Positions 59,572-64,000 of a stretch of DNA of 64,000 nt are shown one piece after another (within the stretch, counting starts at the first letter, position 1; each line of letters begins with the position of its first letter). This DNA is from Catalinimonas alkaloidigena (lineage in GTDB: Bacteria > Bacteroidota > Bacteroidia > Cytophagales > Cyclobacteriaceae). The notes under the pieces were generated by a model. The model ran no database searches. It had not been told where the DNA came from and saw nothing but the letters and a program-made list of their open reading frames with translations. The stretch lies in NCBI RefSeq assembly GCF_029504655.1, contig NZ_JAQFIL010000001.1, forward strand, positions 7,474,001 to 7,538,000. The letters run 5' to 3'. The translations under genes were made by a program, and so were the position numbers.

Positions 59572-60684
59572 CTAGTTAGCTAATAAATTATAGTATTCAC
59601 TTGCTGCCAGGAGGAATGCTCCTGTGCCATATTCCTGATGACCCTCTACATAAACTGGGCCAGGCTCATGCCAAGGTTGTTGTACATAGCCTAAACGTCC
59701 TTCCTCATTGATTAAAGCTAACATTCCTACCCAAGCTTTATCAATTAAAGGTAAATAAATATTTTTATGCAGATAGCCTTGGTTGACTCCCCATGCAAAC
59801 GCATAAGTAAAAAAAGCAGTTCCGCTAGTTTCAGAGATTGGATATCTATTTGGGTCCAATAGGTTTGTTTTCCAAAGCCCGTCTATCCCTTGACGAAGAG
59901 CAATAGAATTGGCCATTTTTAAATATACATCAAGGTATCTCTCATACGTTGGATGTGTTTTAGGTAGATGGTTAAGCAAACGCACAATACCCGCTATGAC
60001 CCATCCATTACCTCGGGACCAAAAAATTTTCTTTCCGTTGACATCAAGAGTATCTATGTATCTGTTGTCTCGATAAAACAACTGATCGTCCGTATCAAAT
60101 AATGCCTCATAGGTATCCCACCAGAGAGAATCCATATACGTAATGTATTGGTGCTGCTGAGTAAGTTTGGCAAGGTGAGAAAGCACAGGAGGAGCCATAA
60201 ATAAGCCATCGCACCAATTCCAAACCTGGCGGCCACTCCAATTATACATCATCATATCGTCAAATACAGAGACAATATCTTCAATCATGGCAGGGTCTTG
60301 ATATTCTTCGTACAACTCCAGATATATTTGTCCTATTACATGGTCATCTCCGTGAGTTCTGCGAGGGCCAAGTTTATATTCATTGGAGATACACCAGTCC
60401 AGAACAATATTTTTATACCTTTCATCTTTCGTAGTACGATAAGTCGCCATAAGCCCGATGTAAAATACGGATCTTTCCCACATTTCAGAAACATCGTTAA
60501 TTCTCTCAACAGGATTATTAAGCTGCCAGTCACTGACTTTTTTCATGATATCAGCCACCTCTTGCAACTTTGTGGACTTCTCTATTTTTTCATCTGAACA
60601 CCCAGTGAGCAAAGGCAGGATTAAGATTAAATAAAATGTACGCTGTACTGAGTATGGAATGAGTTTATGAGAAAGGTAAAGCAT
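59572..60684 (-). CDS. GH88/GH105-family glycoside hydrolase, lipoprotein
   Basis: 370 residues. The signal ends in 'LILILPLLTGCSDE', a lipobox. The body is an (alpha/alpha)6 barrel of the unsaturated rhamnogalacturonyl hydrolase type: 'RRTHGDDHVIGQIYLELY', 'WNWCDGLFMAPPVLSHLAK', 'KIFWSRGNGWVIAGIVRLLNHLP', and 'DLLDP'-like 'TNLLDPNRYPISETSGTAFFTYAFAWGVNQGYL'. Asp in 'WCDG' and the 'HGDD' Asp match catalytic positions of GH105 (YteR). It would remove delta-4,5 unsaturated uronic acid from polymer ends. It lies inside a biosynthesis locus, so it may trim or recycle the organism's own polymer. Confidence 0.85.
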   Translation of the reverse strand: MLYLSHKLIPYSVQRTFYLILILPLLTGCSDEKIEKSTKLQEVADIMKKVSDWQLNNPVERINDVSEMWERSVFYIGLMATYRTTKDERYKNIVLDWCISNEYKLGPRRTHGDDHVIGQIYLELYEEYQDPAMIEDIVSVFDDMMMYNWSGRQVWNWCDGLFMAPPVLSHLAKLTQQHQYITYMDSLWWDTYEALFDTDDQLFYRDNRYIDTLDVNGKKIFWSRGNGWVIAGIVRLLNHLPKTHPTYERYLDVYLKMANSIALRQGIDGLWKTNLLDPNRYPISETSGTAFFTYAFAWGVNQGYLHKNIYLPLIDKAWVGMLALINEEGRLGYVQQPWHEPGPVYVEGHQEYGTGAFLLAASEYYNLLAN

Positions 60685-60862
60685 CTGGCGTTGAAGGAGT
60701 AATAGGATATATATTTGTCAGAACTAACCATTAATTTTAGGATACTCTTGACCATTTTAGGCAATAAGATATACTAGGCATTATACTGCGGTACACTTTC
60801 TGATATAAACTTAGAGAGCCGTGGCTACGGTTTTCACAGGCTGGAAATGTACCATAGTATGA

Positions 60863-62512
60863 CTAGGGATTTAACTTAAAGTGTTTCCATTTTTGTTGCT
60901 TTTTATTAGTAGTGTAGGATAAGTTTATTGAAATGTTTTTAGGGCCTACCTTACCTTTCTGTAATACTACGTCATTTTGATTGCTATCGCTTTTATAAGC
61001 AGCTGTGATGATAGAAATATCATCACTTATTGAAGCTTGATTGCCACCACCAATTTCAATAGATGTGAATTTCTGACGCTCCGACTCGATAAAGGCAGAC
61101 ATAACGGATATATGCTGACAATTGCTAATTAGAATTCCTCGAGATCCGGCAAACTTGCTTATGATAGTACTAAACTGAGCTTGCTGTAGATTATGAAATA
61201 CAAGGCCGTTGTCCTTAGAACTTTTATAAGTATATAAATAGTTAACATCTACTCCTTTTGCATTCTCGATTTGAATATTTCCCTCATGTACTGATAAGCT
61301 GTCAATACTGATGTTACTTTCAGGCATAACAGAAGAACCCGCTTTTTGTGCAAGTACGCTTAAGCCATGAACAATTACGCTACCCCTATGGCTAATAAGG
61401 TTTGTGAGAGAAAAATTATTCAGGTTAATCATACGACAACGTTTGCCATGGGAGTCAACATTATTACAGCTAATTCCACTACATTTCTCTATGAGAAAAT
61501 TATCATGTTTACAATTTGCTATTTGTATATTATTTAGAGAGACATCAAAATCCCAAAACCTTGCTTCCTCAAAGTTTACATTAAAACTCATAACATGAAT
61601 TCCTACGTGGCAGGCTTCAGCAGTTACATTATGCACACTTATCGCCTTGGAAGCTTGGTACTCCCAATGAAACGTTCCTCCCTTTTTTCCTGCGTCAATG
61701 ATTATACCCGCCTTTTTACCTTGCGCTTTAACATTTGAGATATTAACATGGTAAGCCCCGGCGATTCTTATACCGTTTGCTCCGCTATTATCATTAGAAT
61801 TGATGTTATCAATAGAGCCCTTATAATTTGACCATTCTCCTAGCTCATCTTGAGCGTAAGGACCACTGCTTTTATTATAAAGTGATGCGCTTGCTGCTTT
61901 ATAGTAAGTCACTAATGCTACATTATCATCACCTACATTTTCACCTGAAATTCCGTTAATTGTGTAATGTTGACAGGCATTTAAATGTACACCATCTGCC
62001 AAAGTATTTTTTAGAGTAATGTTTTTTATGGCAACATTGGAGCAGCCCATAAGGATCATGCCGGTCTGAGGAGTATTTTCAAAACTGCAATTCTCAATAC
62101 TGATATGCTTGAAGGTATAAATAGAACTTGGGCCTGTTTCATTGCATGGCCCGTCAATCATTATGCCATCTCCCATGCTTCGGGAACTAGGGAGAACCTT
62201 CCATTTTACCTTTATACCTGAGAGAAGAAGGTTTTCTCCCGGGCCCTTGATGTAAAACGCATGTCCTGTGCCTTTGCCTGTACTGTCCAGGTTATCCATG
62301 AGCAATACAGCATCTTGATCAAATACTACTTTGATATCATACAGCTTTTCTATCACGAGAAGGGTTCCTTCCTGCTTTACTAAGTATGTCCCCGAGGGGA
62401 AGTATAAAGTTGTATCGTTTTGTAGTGATTGGGCGGCTTTTTTAATGGCCTCGGAGTCATCTGTTTCTGCATCGCCTACAGCCCCAAATTCTTTTACATT
62501 AATTATCCGCAT
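60863..62512 (-). CDS. Right-handed beta-helix protein (pectate lyase superfamily)
   Basis: 549 residues. The N-terminus 'MRIINVKEFGAVGDAETDDSEAIKKAAQSL' is the start of the pectate-lyase-3 / GH28-like module, and the body has repeated short turns ('ISIENCSFENTPQTGMILMGCSNVAIKNITLKNTLADGVHLNACQHYTINGI'), a right-handed parallel beta helix. Relatives degrade or epimerise polysaccharides (pectate, alginate) or bind them. No clear catalytic set was identified. No signal peptide is visible, although the mature form of such proteins usually starts at this point; see findings. It starts 2 bases after the upstream glycosyltransferase stop. Confidence 0.8.
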   Translation of the reverse strand: MRIINVKEFGAVGDAETDDSEAIKKAAQSLQNDTTLYFPSGTYLVKQEGTLLVIEKLYDIKVVFDQDAVLLMDNLDSTGKGTGHAFYIKGPGENLLLSGIKVKWKVLPSSRSMGDGIMIDGPCNETGPSSIYTFKHISIENCSFENTPQTGMILMGCSNVAIKNITLKNTLADGVHLNACQHYTINGISGENVGDDNVALVTYYKAASASLYNKSSGPYAQDELGEWSNYKGSIDNINSNDNSGANGIRIAGAYHVNISNVKAQGKKAGIIIDAGKKGGTFHWEYQASKAISVHNVTAEACHVGIHVMSFNVNFEEARFWDFDVSLNNIQIANCKHDNFLIEKCSGISCNNVDSHGKRCRMINLNNFSLTNLISHRGSVIVHGLSVLAQKAGSSVMPESNISIDSLSVHEGNIQIENAKGVDVNYLYTYKSSKDNGLVFHNLQQAQFSTIISKFAGSRGILISNCQHISVMSAFIESERQKFTSIEIGGGNQASISDDISIITAAYKSDSNQNDVVLQKGKVGPKNISINLSYTTNKKQQKWKHFKLNP

Positions 62513-62514
62513 AG

Positions 62515-63693
62515 CTAAGAGAGTAAGGAACGATAAATGCTTATATATCTCATGTTTTCATCCTTGAAATTATCCTGGAAAAACACGGCAATGTTCTCCT
62601 GCATAATTTGCAATAGCTCCTCGTTCATTTGTGAAAACTTTACTATACAATCAACTAACTGGGTGTTCTGTTGAGGATCAAAGACTAAACCTGTCTTATT
62701 GTTGATGACCATTTCCTGTGTACCACCAGTGTTGGAAGCTATCACGGGTCTGCCAAATGAGTAAGCTTCGACCAGTACTCTGGGAAAAGGTTCATGCCAT
62801 ATAGAACTGATAATTACAACATCTACCTTTTTGTAAAATTCCTTTGCATCATGTTTACCTAAGAAAATTATATTCTCATGGCCTGCCGCTATTTTCTTAC
62901 ATTGAGTAAGATATTCTTCAGGACCATCGCCTGCTATAAATAGCTTACTCTGAACAGAAGACGAGGCAATAAAAGCTTCAATAATCTGCTGCACTCCTTT
63001 TGTAGGGTGGAGCCTACCAATATAACCAAAAGTAGTATAAGCATTTTGGTGTATAGGAAGGTTTAAGATATCTACCTTGGAGGAGGTGTAAACAATTTCT
63101 TTTTGAGCGTTTGGAAAGTATTGGTAGGAGGTATGTATATCAATCATAAATTGACTGACTCCCACCACCACATCTACATACTTGCTCAATTGCTTTTTAG
63201 GATAAGTAATCAGTTTACAGTCCTTACATTGTTGTGGGCAATTACTTCCATTTCTGAACATAGTGGCTTTAGGGCATAACCACGTATAGCTATTCAGCGT
63301 AACGGCTACGGGTATGCCTAACTTCTTTGCTACTTTACAGGCATAAGGGGAAAAATCTTCAACATTTCGGATATGCAAAATATCCGGTTGTTCTCTCTCC
63401 AGAATCTTGAGTAGGGGGGAAGCAACTTTAGGGTTGTAGGCTTCAATCATGTGCCATACCAGCTTTTGATATGCAGGCTTGTGCATGGACTCAAATGACC
63501 AGTAAATATTTGGATGCTTAATCCTAAACACTCGTACCCCATCAATGTCCTCTTGTCTTTCTTCTTGGTAAGCTGTTATTACAAATACCTCTAGATTATG
63601 ACTTAGCAAGCCTTCAGCAAGGCGCTTTACAGAGTACTCCCCTCCTCCTTTGTAATAGGGGTGGTATGAGGATGAGAGTAATGCAATTTTCAT
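62515..63693 (-). CDS. Family 4 glycosyltransferase
   Basis: 392 residues, GT-B fold. 'ALLSSSYHPYYKGGGEYSVKRLAEGLL' binds acceptor. 'CPKATMFRNGSNCPQQCKDCKLIT' is a Cys cluster seen in a GT4 subgroup, perhaps a structural zinc site. The donor site is 'VVIISSIWHEPFPRVLVEAYSFGRPVIASNTGG'. Sugar unknown. It lies 8 bases downstream of the glycosyltransferase that runs off the window and 2 bases before the beta-helix gene. Confidence 0.9.
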   Translation of the reverse strand: MKIALLSSSYHPYYKGGGEYSVKRLAEGLLSHNLEVFVITAYQEERQEDIDGVRVFRIKHPNIYWSFESMHKPAYQKLVWHMIEAYNPKVASPLLKILEREQPDILHIRNVEDFSPYACKVAKKLGIPVAVTLNSYTWLCPKATMFRNGSNCPQQCKDCKLITYPKKQLSKYVDVVVGVSQFMIDIHTSYQYFPNAQKEIVYTSSKVDILNLPIHQNAYTTFGYIGRLHPTKGVQQIIEAFIASSSVQSKLFIAGDGPEEYLTQCKKIAAGHENIIFLGKHDAKEFYKKVDVVIISSIWHEPFPRVLVEAYSFGRPVIASNTGGTQEMVINNKTGLVFDPQQNTQLVDCIVKFSQMNEELLQIMQENIAVFFQDNFKDENMRYISIYRSLLS

Positions 63694-63701
63694 AATAATG
63701 T

Positions 63702-64000
63702 TTATGTATTTTCAATAAGGTGCTCCCACCGATTCATGATCTTTGTGAGAGCGAATTGTTCAGAAATTTCCAGGGCATTTTCTCCTAACTTTTTTCTTAA
63801 GGCTGCGGATTCCATTAACAGTTTCAATGCATTTCGTAGAGCTATCTCATCATTTACCTTTACTAATAAACCATTCACCTCATGCTCAATGATTTCTTCC
63901 GGACCAAACTGGCATCGCGTAGCTATACATGGTAAGCCAGTAGCCATTGCTTCACAAAGTGCATTGGGGAAGCCTTCAAAACGAGAAGAGAGCACAAAAA
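63702..64000 (-). CDS. Glycosyltransferase family 4, C-terminal part only (window end)
   Basis: The frame is open to the last base, so only the C-terminal 99 or so codons are visible and the start lies beyond the window. The segment 'LSSRFEGFPNALCEAMATGLPCIATRCQFGPEEIIEHEVNGLLV' is the donor-binding E-x7-E motif of GT4. It is the most upstream gene of the polysaccharide locus seen here. A GTG at 63995 is an internal Val codon, not a start. Confidence 0.88.
   Translation of the reverse strand, partial: FVLSSRFEGFPNALCEAMATGLPCIATRCQFGPEEIIEHEVNGLLVKVNDEIALRNALKLLMESAALRKKLGENALEISEQFALTKIMNRWEHLIENT

Overview
The window looks like a chromosomal segment of a Bacteroidota bacterium, most likely of the order Cytophagales (inference, not a species call). 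The evidence is two type IX secretion (T9SS) genes (porE, porZ), promoter -7 elements of the Bacteroidota form TAnnTTTG, weak or absent Shine-Dalgarno sequences, several families I know mainly from Bacteroidota (DUF4290, DUF4293, DUF4296, the epimerase-type threonine dehydrogenase), and a MurA with Asp in place of the usual catalytic Cys.

Layout. 1-2.4 kb: envelope and secretion run DUF1573 (cut by the window edge), yajC, ybbR-like, coaE. 2.5-3.5 kb: a lone NUMOD4/HNH endonuclease, a small unknown gene and tRNA-His. 3.6-10.9 kb: endonuclease/phosphatase-fold membrane protein, pyrC, a PH-like membrane protein, purM, porE and a small conserved protein. 11-15.4 kb: serine hydrolase, TonB, and a two-gene iron-sulfur electron-transfer operon whose downstream gene may carry a frameshift. 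15.5-16.4 kb: tRNA-Phe followed by about 800 bases without genes. This stretch holds nested inverted repeats and a three-copy tandem module, each copy a conserved 25-base box followed by its own hairpin and T-run. 16.4-31.7 kb: housekeeping genes (rsuA-type pseudouridine synthase, fumC, recJ, murA, uvrD, rpsT, radC), a HEPN gene with a partner broken by a stop codon, and the divergent threonine-degradation pair kbl/tdh. 31.7-38.9 kb: htpG, small membrane proteins, an ECF sigma factor with a putative anti-sigma protein fused operonically to gmk, then yicC, a phospholipase D-like protein and a DUF4296 lipoprotein. 39.2-44.8 kb: the complete rod-shape operon mreB-mreC-mreD-mrdA-rodA. 44.8-52.7 kb: an unknown gene, tdk, porZ, recO, a lipoprotein, a 2-oxoglutarate oxygenase and chrA. 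52.7-64 kb: an exopolysaccharide/capsule locus, all on the minus strand, with priming sugar transferase, Wzi-type porin, four glycosyltransferases (one cut by the window end), a Wzy-like membrane protein, a GH105-type hydrolase and a beta-helix protein.

How the parts fit. MurA, MreBCD, PBP2 and RodA supply and organise wall synthesis. PorE and PorZ belong to the T9SS, and PorZ itself carries a T9SS sorting domain. Kbl and Tdh together convert threonine to glycine and acetyl-CoA. The terminal locus contains enzymes to prime, build, polymerise, export and possibly trim a surface polysaccharide. The feature I find least explained is the triplicated box-plus-hairpin array at 16111-16368, a candidate family of tandem small RNAs.
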